DNA of 64,000 bases from Albugo candida. Lineage: Eukaryota > Oomycota > Peronosporomycetes > Albuginales. Of the stretch, positions 12,301 through 22,106 are shown in pieces. The translations under genes and the position numbers were made by a program. The stretch's first letter is position 1. The number at the start of each line of letters is the position of its first letter. Location of the stretch: assembly GCA_040437565.1 (NCBI GenBank), contig JBDOQK010000007.1, positions 372,001-436,000 of the forward strand, read 5' to 3'. Below the pieces are notes generated by a model. It worked only from the letters and a program-made list of their open reading frames with translations. It ran no database searches and was not told the origin of the DNA.

Positions 12301-13452
12301 TCCATAATCCTGACTCGTTGCGTGGATTACCAAAACTGGAATGCTGCCGCCGAGGTGTTTGAGGCCCATGATGGATGGATTGATGCAGTAGAATGTAGAC
12401 TACGTTGCCATTCCATTCTAGCTGAAGCAGCGAGATCAGACTTTACGAAGATTGAACCTAATGACCTATTATGCTTGATACAAAGATTTGTCCAAGAGCC
12501 TTCGATCAATTCGAGTTTTGATCAAGAGACGAGAGAGTCAATATTCTCCCGGATATTGGTCAAGTGGTACGAGTTTGGATTCTCAATGTCCGAGTTGGAA
12601 ATACATATACTTGATGAAAAGAATTTTTGTCACTTGCAGCCGCTACTCTCCTCAATTCTGTACTCTGAAGTATCTGATCAGGTGAAAGATATTAGGATGG
12701 GGTTTGAGCGTAAGCACTCAAGCAGTGATGGTCTGGATACACATCGCAACTGGCTGGCACAATGCCGCGACCTTCCTTTTTCGGGCCGCTTATTATACAG
12801 GATTAGTCTCAGTCTTGTTAAGGCCCTGCAAGCTCAAGCGGAACACATTCCGACCAAAGCTAGAAATGTGAATGAAATGGTGGACGTGGTTCGAGGAAGC
12901 ATTCTCGACAATGACAGAATGATATCTGCTATAGAAGTCCCATCTCATCTATCCCGACTTATTGGTAAAAGCGATCCACTTGAAACACACGTGGAAGTGT
13001 TCAGCTGCGGACATCTGTTCCCAAAGCGTGTACTCGAAGAAGACATCCTACCAGAATTTGAGACGCGAATGAATGCCTTGTCTTTGCCATTATTCCGAAC
13101 AAAGATATTGCTCATAGAAGAATGGAGGAAGCAAAATATCAGAGGAACATCGAAAGATAAGAACAGGCAGCTATCTGACTATAGAAGTGGCACGGTAATG
13201 GAAGTGCCATGTCCTCTATGCTGTTATAGTTATCTATGTTGGAATATTGAAGAACAGGACCGACAGTGCACCACAACGAGAGACGTGGATCGTATTGTCA
13301 AAAACGGGTCAGTGAACCCAAAGTCGAATTATTACTATATACATGCACAGGAGAACAAGCATCTGTCTCCTAGTGTGTACAATTCTAGCAACAAAGCCTT
13401 TGTCACGACAATCAAAATCGAAGAGTCAACGAAAAGTGCGGAAACAAAATAA
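9304..13452 (+). CDS. Large protein with propeller-like N-terminus, helical solenoid and C-terminal zinc motif
   Basis: A single uninterrupted frame of 1,382 residues from the first ATG (MNRCDTKALF). The frame extends upstream only through a GTG at 9232, which is not a likely start in a eukaryote. The N-terminal half has WD/propeller-like strands (FVALDFSPEGDWLAAL, KLRFWRF). The second half is helix-rich and solenoid-like (DWLLLFLEQN, YQNWNAAAEVFEAHDGWIDA). Near the C-terminus is a RING-like zinc motif: SCGHLFPKRVL, then VPCPLCCYSYL about 70 residues later. This order recalls vesicle-tethering subunits (VPS8, VPS41) or HPS5-type proteins, but I cannot assign it to any of them. A role in membrane traffic is inference from architecture only. 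The stop is 77 bp from the convergent invertase stop. Confidence 0.7.
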   Translation: MNRCDTKALFKIKRIFSIESSEDDSKNSFTSLGEFNIDSLAVHTDSSKQYLALAIGSSTKNGKEASTTSIEYPSRPLIVRSIEEDGKLRFWRFSFTKCSRKSIDRSMPLCSSPTRRSSFPSTTSISASVVSQAEISSIEKSKNPERFVALDFSPEGDWLAALSLITNALYLIPIQSLIKKTRKHQVEKSYKASTHGNDSPNVRSTCGVAVEKGVMTLSPSVMNVRMSSYLRAKNEAGGCNGAKYRSQIANDNLLMSSLILSPDIGTLSCCRWWRSSNGKNYCLIGGTTSVISIVNIEENREECRCDLDPRLKSMSTRIESIELLHETVNKLPQCSMLIKMRMVSTQVFSDTYANENAARYHNKFATTPVSYFRVLLERHVMEIRSDDLSRPNGTLKIKTLQEYQHERLFSPQRMHNGHFVKGFTKQVLEDPATTPICLFAINGTQYSESWVAAYSAIERSAMLYLNINEQPKSMYTFPQLFEEVNDLTNVEMLYSSTDLMLLQGNLKGTVAQADSQHDQKYIAVWVSLPSRQVGKEDTKAQEARVVHHLRLHENEKIKAVLQTTSISKQLPKSETRCHVSLGNETSQAAGQTLYIIWTDHNVYECYTQWSRLALFTALREECIMLSDALCIGYALGVDMASLCEVVADTLCGDDCLEEPTKSAIGTSRKIMPNRDIGCDGNIDTMVPFKHHEWIKELYSASRAQPHKGMKQLRGIGANLQAIAFGKHYTGPFTDHVSNKNEILATMNGLQPEEARRVAELLIDLLMEQKAKRDFLSEEKGNRACTRRSSDDKEELIEDWLLLFLEQNVDYDFQAVIDICIHWEQVALALNVGLFRNSIEHVFKKILQAGMASSVSTSTIESLLVRNSQVAQLLAVPENHIILRQLPNRVQLRIISYDADTVLEHRDWIIRNSNSFSVQQCITILDHFALQTAALCLNHNHNDKFTDVDGICEKHSFEEAEFYLALLIRVVAEIEKPEDPKYSQWTLQQHIKSMKGSYRPSIILTRCVDYQNWNAAAEVFEAHDGWIDAVECRLRCHSILAEAARSDFTKIEPNDLLCLIQRFVQEPSINSSFDQETRESIFSRILVKWYEFGFSMSELEIHILDEKNFCHLQPLLSSILYSEVSDQVKDIRMGFERKHSSSDGLDTHRNWLAQCRDLPFSGRLLYRISLSLVKALQAQAEHIPTKARNVNEMVDVVRGSILDNDRMISAIEVPSHLSRLIGKSDPLETHVEVFSCGHLFPKRVLEEDILPEFETRMNALSLPLFRTKILLIEEWRKQNIRGTSKDKNRQLSDYRSGTVMEVPCPLCCYSYLCWNIEEQDRQCTTTRDVDRIVKNGSVNPKSNYYYIHAQENKHLSPSVYNSSNKAFVTTIKIEESTKSAETK

Positions 13453-13529
13453 GTAATAAAAGGAAGTACAGCGAAACGCTTAATGGAAATACATGCGCGC
13501 GAATGTTAGGTTATTGACAGCTGAGCATC

Positions 13530-15449
13530 TCAGTTTGTCTCAGTTCGATTAGGAGCAGCAAAAGCGTTGGAAGTGCTGGAGAATTCGACAGATCGGTTTT
13601 GAGGCCAAGCTGGTTTCGAATCGGCCCATATATTGATGGTTTCGAATGTCGCTGGTCCGTAAGATACAACGGAAATGCCATCAGATGCGCTTTTGGTAGC
13701 ACAAGGGTAGATTCGGGCGGATAGGGCCACACGGTCATTGACAAATACTTCCACCACGGAAACGTCAACGAAAATGCGAAGTTTTACCTTCTCTTTTCTG
13801 ATAATACATCGTCCAGTACTTCCATCAGCAATTTCGAAAGCTTTGAAAAATGCATTGTTGGATTCTGTGACTGGTTTGTGATCAGGTGTGACCTCCGCGC
13901 ACGACATATCACAGCTATTGGTTCGATTGATGGTTATCATGTGACTGACGTCATCGTAAACCACTTCGGTGAATTCCTCATTGTTAAGACCACGTCGAAC
14001 ACGGAAACCAAAGCGCGATCCAGTGAAATTAGAGACTTCTGCGAGAATCTCGAAGGATTTGCTGTTCACTGGAAGCACTTGCTCCTTGTCGGTTACATTG
14101 AGATTTGCGATAGTCCATGATTTTGATCCGCGCATTTCTGTGAGTGCTTCCAATGGTTGGAAAGCCAGAGTCTTGATGGTACTGATAAAATATTTATCAC
14201 TCCCACATTCTGAAAACCCTCGTTTTGTCACAACCCAAGGTGATCTAATGGAAAGATGATCTAATGGATCGAAAACATTGGCGATCGTGGTGATTTTTAC
14301 TTCACGTGGCAGAGCATGTATCCCGTTCCAGCCTTGTATTTGCTCTTCTCTTCCATTCTCTTCCGTTATCCAGGCATAAACGATCGTCTTACCCGTCACT
14401 GGATCCTTCATCACGGTGCTCGCATACCAGACACTGCGATCTGCGAATCCGACCATCTTGGGATCGAAAGTAACGTTAGTATCATTCTTTACGAAATCTC
14501 CAGCCATCCACAGTACGTAATGACGATCGACATTTTCGACTGATGTGAGGAAGACGTTGTACATATTTCCGTCCTCATCTGGAAGCTCCATATACACAGT
14601 CATTTCGAAATTGTATCCAAAGTCACCGCTCAAGAAGGGGTGGTAGAAAGTCGAATTGATTGTTCGCGAGAAAAGCTGTCCATGAAAATCCCATGACAGG
14701 TAATTCTTCCCAATATATAGAAAAAGACATGGCCCTTTACCTCGGATACCACCTGAAACAAGCATGTACGAGTTCAAACCACTATTGGTATTCTGGAGAC
14801 CAAGAGCAGTGTCCAAGGACTTGGATTGGAATATATATGGATCACGCCACCCGGTCAAATCATATCCTGGCGGACCATTTTCAATCACAGGAGTAGGGTA
14901 CTTTTGCCAGGTGATACCATTGTCCAGAGTTGTAGCAGTCATGACGTGTTCGCCGCTTAAGTAGGCGAGCTTGAAGTTATCTGGCAGTCGACTTATACCA
15001 GTATAAAAGATGTACATTTGTCCGTTTATGACAGATTTGACTGCTTGGCCCGAGAAAACACCCATGTGGTCCCATTTGCTGTCAGGCATAAAGGCGATCG
15101 GAAGATCAGTCCACTCCACCTGATTATGGGACACGGCATGACCCCAGTGCATATTGCCCCACTTGGTTCCAGTAGGATTAAACTGATAAAACATATGATA
15201 CAACTGCGTCTCACTATCGAAATATGGAGCGCAAGGATCGTTCATCCAGTCATATGGAGCGATAAAGTGATAGATAGTTCGGTGTTTGTAAAATAGTGGA
15301 TCTTGTTTCTCGACTTGAAAGGCGAATAGCTTGGAAGCATAAAACCACAATGTCGCTGAAGTAATCACAAAATTTCTCATGCTTGGGTGCGCTGCCAATG
15401 TTGATCTGAAGCGGAAAAACCAAAAGTGAGAGACCCTAATTGTTTGCAT
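13530..15449 (-). CDS. Secreted invertase (GH32 beta-fructofuranosidase)
   Basis: Hydrolyses sucrose or other beta-fructosides, probably outside the cell. GH32 hallmarks, numbered from the first ATG: WMNDP (68-72) with nucleophile Asp71; WRDP with Asp203, the transition-state stabiliser; and NFEMT with Glu282 in the place of the acid/base, matching the NWEVT form of fungal enzymes more than the plant WECP form. A C-terminal beta-sandwich follows, ending near 'FVDVSVVEVFVND', another GH32 signature. Two Met codons are possible: 15449 gives 639 aa; 15380 gives 616 aa beginning MRNFVITSATLWFYASKLFA, which looks like a clean signal peptide, so the downstream start may be used. The gene is intron-free. 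In a plant-associated oomycete such an enzyme would release hexose from host sucrose (inference). Confidence 0.95.
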   Translation of the reverse strand: MQTIRVSHFWFFRFRSTLAAHPSMRNFVITSATLWFYASKLFAFQVEKQDPLFYKHRTIYHFIAPYDWMNDPCAPYFDSETQLYHMFYQFNPTGTKWGNMHWGHAVSHNQVEWTDLPIAFMPDSKWDHMGVFSGQAVKSVINGQMYIFYTGISRLPDNFKLAYLSGEHVMTATTLDNGITWQKYPTPVIENGPPGYDLTGWRDPYIFQSKSLDTALGLQNTNSGLNSYMLVSGGIRGKGPCLFLYIGKNYLSWDFHGQLFSRTINSTFYHPFLSGDFGYNFEMTVYMELPDEDGNMYNVFLTSVENVDRHYVLWMAGDFVKNDTNVTFDPKMVGFADRSVWYASTVMKDPVTGKTIVYAWITEENGREEQIQGWNGIHALPREVKITTIANVFDPLDHLSIRSPWVVTKRGFSECGSDKYFISTIKTLAFQPLEALTEMRGSKSWTIANLNVTDKEQVLPVNSKSFEILAEVSNFTGSRFGFRVRRGLNNEEFTEVVYDDVSHMITINRTNSCDMSCAEVTPDHKPVTESNNAFFKAFEIADGSTGRCIIRKEKVKLRIFVDVSVVEVFVNDRVALSARIYPCATKSASDGISVVSYGPATFETINIWADSKPAWPQNRSVEFSSTSNAFAAPNRTETN

Positions 15450-16340
15450 TGCTACGGTTACACTATCAGCACTCCGGATTGTTCATGTCGTAAATTGTGC
15501 GAGCGAATGTGGAAGGATCTGGTCTTCCCGCTTTAATTGATCCATTTGTGTCACGAAAACTTGATTTTCGACTGCGGTACTTCAACCCGAGCCGCGAACT
15601 GGCGAAATTGATGCAATTGAGCCAACTTATTTGGTGTTCTACGCAAAAGTTCTGACGGACTCGACTTGAACTTGAGAAATTAGAAGCTAGCGTGCAACGT
15701 TTGGCAGTTCTTTCGATTCTATTTGGTGAATGTTTACTTTCCTATTGCGGTAAAACCTGTCTTTAAATGACAAGATGATACTTTACTGCAGCTGACTCCC
15801 TTCGAATCCCTTACACTTTATACAGAATGACTTACGTTGGAGAAAGCCTCTATCCATGTGGAGAATCCGATCGAAGCAACGCGAAGTGCTCAACAAAACT
15901 CCATACAAGTCCAAAAATCTTCACATTAATGACGGGAATATAATGACTGGCTCTCGAGCACGCACACAATAGCTAGAAGGGGACATGCTTGCATCAAGGC
16001 ATGTGCAAATATGTACATTCAAAAGTGACAAGCGTCCTCTCGGATTAAGAAATCACGCCATTCACGCATCCCAGTTCGTTAATCGTGAGCTACATACATA
16101 ATTCAGCCTGCGATCGATTTTTAAAGCAGGAATAGACCGCAAACATTCTCCCTGTGGAATCAAACTTGCGTGTTATAGCCTATGTATTACATGTCAATTG
16201 CAGCTGGATGCAGTCATTACAGTGGAGTCGGTGAGGATGCACAGCATCGATCTTGGGGCACACAGTTCAGTTACCTGGCTAATTATAGAGGAGGTGACGA
16301 GAGGGTGCTCATTAACTATATCGCTTTGATTTTTGGTACG
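15450..16340. other. Intergenic region between divergent genes
   Basis: This separates the invertase (-) from the 5-phosphatase (+) and should contain both promoters. No coding signal or recognisable regulatory motif was seen. Confidence 0.5.
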
Positions 16341-18798
16341 ATGGCGACGGAGATTTCTCGGCAAGATAAAGATATGAGCTTGAACAAAGATCTTATGATG
16401 CCACCTGGAAAACTAAGTGATGATTCCGTACTTGCGGTTAGCGATATTACTCTTGAGGAGGTATCCACGCATCTTTAATTGCACTGAGATCCTCAACTTC
16501 TTGTATCCTGGTAAAGATTCCATATTCTCAAGGATCCTCGGGACAAAGGCAGTCACCCAAGGCAAATAATCAAGAATCGTTGCGGATACTGATCGCGCAA
16601 GTTTGTTGTCAGATTGAGGCAATACTTTTCATTGATCTCATCTATTTGCACATTTCAGATCGTGGAATGTTGGAAATGCAATGCCACCTAAAGAAATCAG
16701 TCCGTGGATTCCACTTGGAGGTGGTAATTTCGACATAGTAGCAGTTGGTTTGCAAGAGTCGAATTATAAAGAGAAGGATCGCGATGAGAAGGACTCTGCT
16801 GTCATCGGGATTGAAGAAATTCATCAGGAAGTTTTCGATATTACGGAGGTCCAGTTCAAGATAGAAAGCACGCTAGATAGCGAAGATAGAATATGCTTGG
16901 ATAGTTCTCCAGTGCTGTCTTCCTTTAGTCAGTCAGGAAGTTATATTGTAGATCTAAAGCCGAATGATGGGATTAATGATTCCGGTGGTCAAGATGTAAT
17001 TATAAAGCGTCCACGGTCGCATAAATCATATCGGAAAGTGAAGCGGATTGTGCGTAAAGTAAGCGAAAACATCAGGGAGTCTGTCTCCGAAGTTTTTGAC
17101 TACCCTTTCAGCAAGCAGTTGCATCAACAATTGGGAGAGCAGTACATATTAGCAAACAAAGTTGAATTGATGGAAATGAGACTATTTCTCTTCGTACACG
17201 AAAAGCATACAGTGACTGCTTTTGAAAAAGTATCAATACCAACAGGGCTTGGCAGTGTACTAGGAAATAAGGTGAGGTGGTGTCCGAATCACACCTGATA
17301 TCAGCAATTGACAATTTTAGCTTTAGGGCGGACTCATACTGAAGTGTGTCATCTCGAACACGTCCTTGTGCTTTGTGAGCTGCCATTTAGCTGCTCATCA
17401 AGATCAGAAATACTTAGAAAAGCGCAACGCCGATGTACGTGATAGTACAATTTTATATGTGGTCGGAACCTGATAATCGTCTGACAGTGTGCCGCCATAT
17501 TGGGGGCCCATGTGGGAAAAAAGCATGTTTCTCTGGATCATCAGTTTGATTACTGCTTCTGGTTTGGTGACTTGAATTACCGGATTGATTTACATCATGC
17601 TCCTAGCAACGATGCTACTGATGCAGTTGAACTGAAGAATCTCATTCCAGTCAAGAATGGAATGCCCGATGGAGCGTCAAGATCACTTTCTCATGAAGCT
17701 CATTTCAAACGGGTTCTTGAGCTAGTGCATGCTAGAAAGTGGGGCATTTTAAATGAGAACGATCAGCTGAAACATCAGATGGATTTGAAACGAGCGCTGT
17801 CGGGGTGGCAGCTTCCTCTAGCTTATTTTGCTCCAACATTCAAAAGGGTGCGCAATGCTGAAAGTGAATACAATGTTGGTATCAAAATTGCGTTCTAGTA
17901 CATCGTACTTACATTGGAACATGCTAGGATCAGCGAGTGCCTTCATATTGTGATCGCATTTTATATACTTCACTTCCCGGGTACCGAGAAAAGATTCAGT
18001 TGGATTATTTTTCCAGTATTGAGTCCCTCAGAACTAGCGATCACAAACCTGTACATGCAGCTTTTACCATCATACCGACAAACCCTCTTCTGATCAATAC
18101 GCGCCTATCAATTGCTGATATGAGTCAGATTGATATCGCTGACCTATCTGCAAGGAATTTACTGGCGATGGACATCACAGGAACAAGTGATCCTTATGTA
18201 ACGTCTTGCAATGGATTTTGCTTGAAGGAAATCATCATTCGTCAGTGTAGATCAAGTTTGGTACCGTTCCCAAAAAGGCTCTGCAAATTGATTCTACGGG
18301 CTCACATCCAGTTACCGCTATCAGGAAGGCAACACTTTATCCAAGGCAAGTATTCTTTTGTTGCCTGCGTTGTGCATCCCTCTATATACATAACTTATTT
18401 CCATTCTGCAGCTGGAAAAATCATCAGATTCCAAAACTAAGGGTCCTTGCGAATAACCGAGAAGAAATCTCAAAAATACATTTGGTTTTTGTATTTTTGG
18501 ACCACGACGCAACTTCTATGGATGATGTTCTAGGTGTGATTTATCTTGTGTTTCATAGAAGCGTTAGACTTTACTTGACTTCTCTGTAGGTACTTTTGTA
18601 CTGAATTTGGCCGATGTATCCACTGCGAAACCACACTTTCAATGTTTTGGAGGGGAAATATACTTACATGGAAGAGCAGCAGGAAGTATCAACGGCAAGA
18701 TCCGTATCACTTTACCGTCTAAACTCGACAAAGCACAAGAGGGATTCATTCCCATTCCACGGATGCAAATGACGAAATGCGCCTGCCACATCACATAA
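16341..18798 (+). CDS. Inositol polyphosphate 5-phosphatase with C-terminal C2 domain
   Basis: Removes the 5-phosphate from inositol phosphates or phosphoinositides. All catalytic motifs are present: SWNVGN, FDIVAVGLQES, LGNKGG, SNTSLCFVSCHLAAH, FWFGDLNYRI, RVPSYCDRIL and TSDHKPV. A C2 domain follows (ARNLLAMDITGTSDPY, TLYPSW, FVFLDHD). Exons read: 16341-16460, 16553-16600, about 16660-17271, 17327-17434, 17488-17874, 17928-18197, 18251-18345, 18412-18533, 18590-18798. The seven downstream exons join in frame. The intron 18346-18411 begins GC (AAG|GCAAGT), a GC-AG intron. The join between exons 2 and 3 does not obey GT-AG in frame; one extra base near 16600 would explain it. With LRILIAQ joined to SWNVGN the protein is 656 aa. 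The N-terminal two exons are less certain than the rest. Confidence 0.88.
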
Positions 18799-21700
18799 GC
18801 TTACTCCCCAGTTCTCAAGTTTTAGTGCACTAGCACGGGATCAGTTTTCACTGGGAAGTCTAAATCTTCTATTTGAATTTTTACGCCATTTTCATGCATA
18901 TTCAAAGCTTATGTGGGTCCATATTTTGTGTGGAAACAATTACTATCTTGATGAGGGAACGATAAATATGGTGAGCAGTATGAAGTAAAACATTCAGATG
19001 CATTTGCTGAGAAACACGTTCCGCATGAAAACATCAGTCAGCAGGGATGGAATTTTTTTATCGTCTTCGATTTTTGAATATTCGTGCTATTACTTTTCCT
19101 TTGGAGGTCTCAATGACCAGGATCAGCAGGAGTTTTCAACGGTGATACTTTGTCGAGAGGTCCTTTTGATGAAAGCGATTGCTAGTAGGCTGACTGATAT
19201 TCAGAAGACAAAGTAGAGGTAGTTCCATCCGCATTCTTTCAGTGTTTCCCCATATATTGAGGAGACGACCGTAGCAGCTAAGTGTACAATTGAAAAATAG
19301 TATCATGTAATATGATGCCTACACCGCATTTTGCATTCATAGTTGAATCTTTAGGACATGGCGCTTATGCTGTTCGTTTCTGGATCGGATTGAAAGATTT
19401 TGAATCGAGCTTAGCGGACGCATCATTCTGTATATGCTCGAAGCGATATCCTTGCATCTGTCGAGGCTACTTCGTCACAAGACACGATCATATGCGACGG
19501 AAGACGTTATGAGTGACACTATATCAAGCACGAGCGTCTCAAAAGCGATTAAACTGACCGTTGCATAGAGCCTCTCCTATCGTTTTGGAGGGACTTGCGG
19601 AAACAGCACCCCGTAGCTTTGGAAGATGCGCCTAGTCATGGGATGTCTTGAAAAGCTCATCAGAACTATAGAAGAGCTGCCTATTATGCAAAACCTTTGC
19701 GAATAGGCCTCGTAACAGTCTGTCTGCAGCGAAATAGTACCTCCTATGTCTGCAAAAGGAAGTCGACCCATTATCCGCCGTCGAAATCATCACCAGTCGA
19801 CTAAAAGCGGCTATTAAAATGTAATAAACACTTCAGATGCTTTGAAAATAATCATTTCACTGAAATGAGCTCATGTCGAATTGATACGATATAATCAGCG
19901 TTGGACATGTGATCGAGTTCGAGATACAAATTAGCTACGTCCATTGTGATCGGCGAATTGCTTGAGCGGCTCATCCAGATGAAGGCACCTGTTTTCAACT
20001 TTATCTGGGTTGCTTTTCGATCTCCTGCTAAAGGTATTGCTGTCTTTGGCTCCAAGTATTACCTTTCATATAAAATGGGCCATGGTTGACAAAGTGACCT
20101 TACGAGAGCGAAATTTATTATCACTCGGATAGAACCAGAATTGCATACGATCCAAGAGCTGAATGCAAAATAAATTCATGCGCTATGAAGTCGCTCCTTG
20201 AGCCTCCCATCCACTTATCTGCGAATTTTTGTCATTCACAATCGCTCAGTACCGTCAAGGCACACGCTGATAGACTGAAAAATGAGGCGGGAATGCTAAT
20301 GGAAATAAGATTGATTGTACCAAGAGATACTCGATTGATATCGAGTATGTTGAGCTCCAGATGATCTGTTTTACGGTTGATGTATCTCACACTGTGTGCA
20401 AGCGATACATCAATGCCTCAAACGCTCATAAGCCAAATGCACATGACTTTTTCGCTTCATTACCTTCGTTCTGCCTGCCATACGTTCTACTTGCGCCTCA
20501 TTGCTTGTGGCGTTTCGACCATTCAACTTTGCGTAACGAAATCAAATCAGATATCGATCCTTTCATTGGTAGCATAGATAACGCGCTGACGTTTGTCCTC
20601 GATTCTTCTATATAATTCATTCTAAGCCGTCTGAATGCATATCGACTAAAAATGATAGGCACGACTTCGCCTTACAGACATATGGAAAGAATAGAATGGG
20701 TCTAACCGCATTCTCAAATGTCTATACAGATTATCCGATGTGAACCATAGCACTCTGAGCAAAGGTCAAAAATATATTACTAGAATATTTGTTATTGTGC
20801 GTGCTATAACGTTCTGACAAATGTAGATTGCTAATAACTGCAGTCAACACGGGGTTAATGATAAAGACTGATTGCAACGCCATATATGGCTGTCATGTCA
20901 TCTTCTTTGTATTACCTCCCGAGAACTTGTGTGCATACTGTAATCGTGTTTCTTTCTTCAGTGCATAACCACTGTTGCTCTTTGATTCTGATTAGCGCGT
21001 GTAGGATACCTTTCCACAAGAAATCTTAGTTCTTCTGATCACATGCACGGAGATTTGTAACAATGCCACGTCCGGAAAGAAGCCATCAAGAAGTTATAAA
21101 GGTCGAAACATACGAACGAAGAAAAATCTATGCATCTGATGCAAGCGCATGTTAATCAATTGGGCTTCCAAGTGCCCGATCTGGGCTACCTCGTTGGGTT
21201 ACCTTTCTTTTCTTCTAATTCTTTATTGCCTGAATATTCCCTTATCGAGCTCACCCATAGACTTAATGCATAATGCTTTAGGCTTGCAATTTTATTTTTC
21301 TGCATGAAATTGCCCCGCGGGTTCCATTTACTTTTATCAGAACTGCTGCATTCATGATGCTTACACTCATAGAGGAAGCTACTATCTTAAGTCAGCGGAT
21401 AACCTCACTCTTTAGATCATAAGAATTCAAAAGGAAGAAATCCTGGAGTTGGTTTGTGTTTTCCAGGTCTACTTGGGGATCGGGTCATGCTGACACTTTG
21501 TGTCTCACCAAATCCATCATGCATCCTGATACTTCTGCTCGGTAGTAGAAGTTTCCTGGATCGCAATATGCATAAAGTGGTATTTATAACAGATGTCAAA
21601 CACATCCTTAAGCTCAAGCGCCACATGAACGTGGAAATGCTTATAAAATTGACACAGAGTGCCGCACAAAATGCATACAAATAGTATCATAAACATCCCA

Positions 21701-22106
21701 CACATTCTTTTTCACTAAATGGATTAAGTAAAAAACTCGTCAGATCACACGTAACGGCTTGAAAAACATGGGGATGGCGACATAACTCGACTTTGGTGGG
21801 CACATACCCGTGTGACATTCCAGGGACGTACCGGCGGCATGAATGTTCGTACTACTGCCTCGTCACGGGCACAAGAAATCCGGATTGCATGAGGTCGATT
21901 TGTATAAACTTGATTTCGAATGGAGACGACTCCAATTTTGTTATCGAGTGATTATGGTCGTCATGTGGAATACAAACGAATCGTTGATGTATCTGTCTCG
22001 TGCCCAAGCGCAACCTTGTGCTTACATCCTTGAATCATCAACGCGTCTATTTTATTGCATTTGTATCTCTATTACATCTATCCCTTCCTTATCTCATCAC
22101 AAACCG
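18799..22106. other. 3.3-kb stretch without a recognisable gene
   Basis: Only short open frames (under 110 codons) occur, with biased, non-protein-like composition and no motif, splice-linked series, tRNA or obvious repeat. It is AT-rich compared with flanking exons. It may hold decayed sequence; a few stretches, such as 19000-19216, look faintly coding but cannot be connected to anything. Confidence 0.5.
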
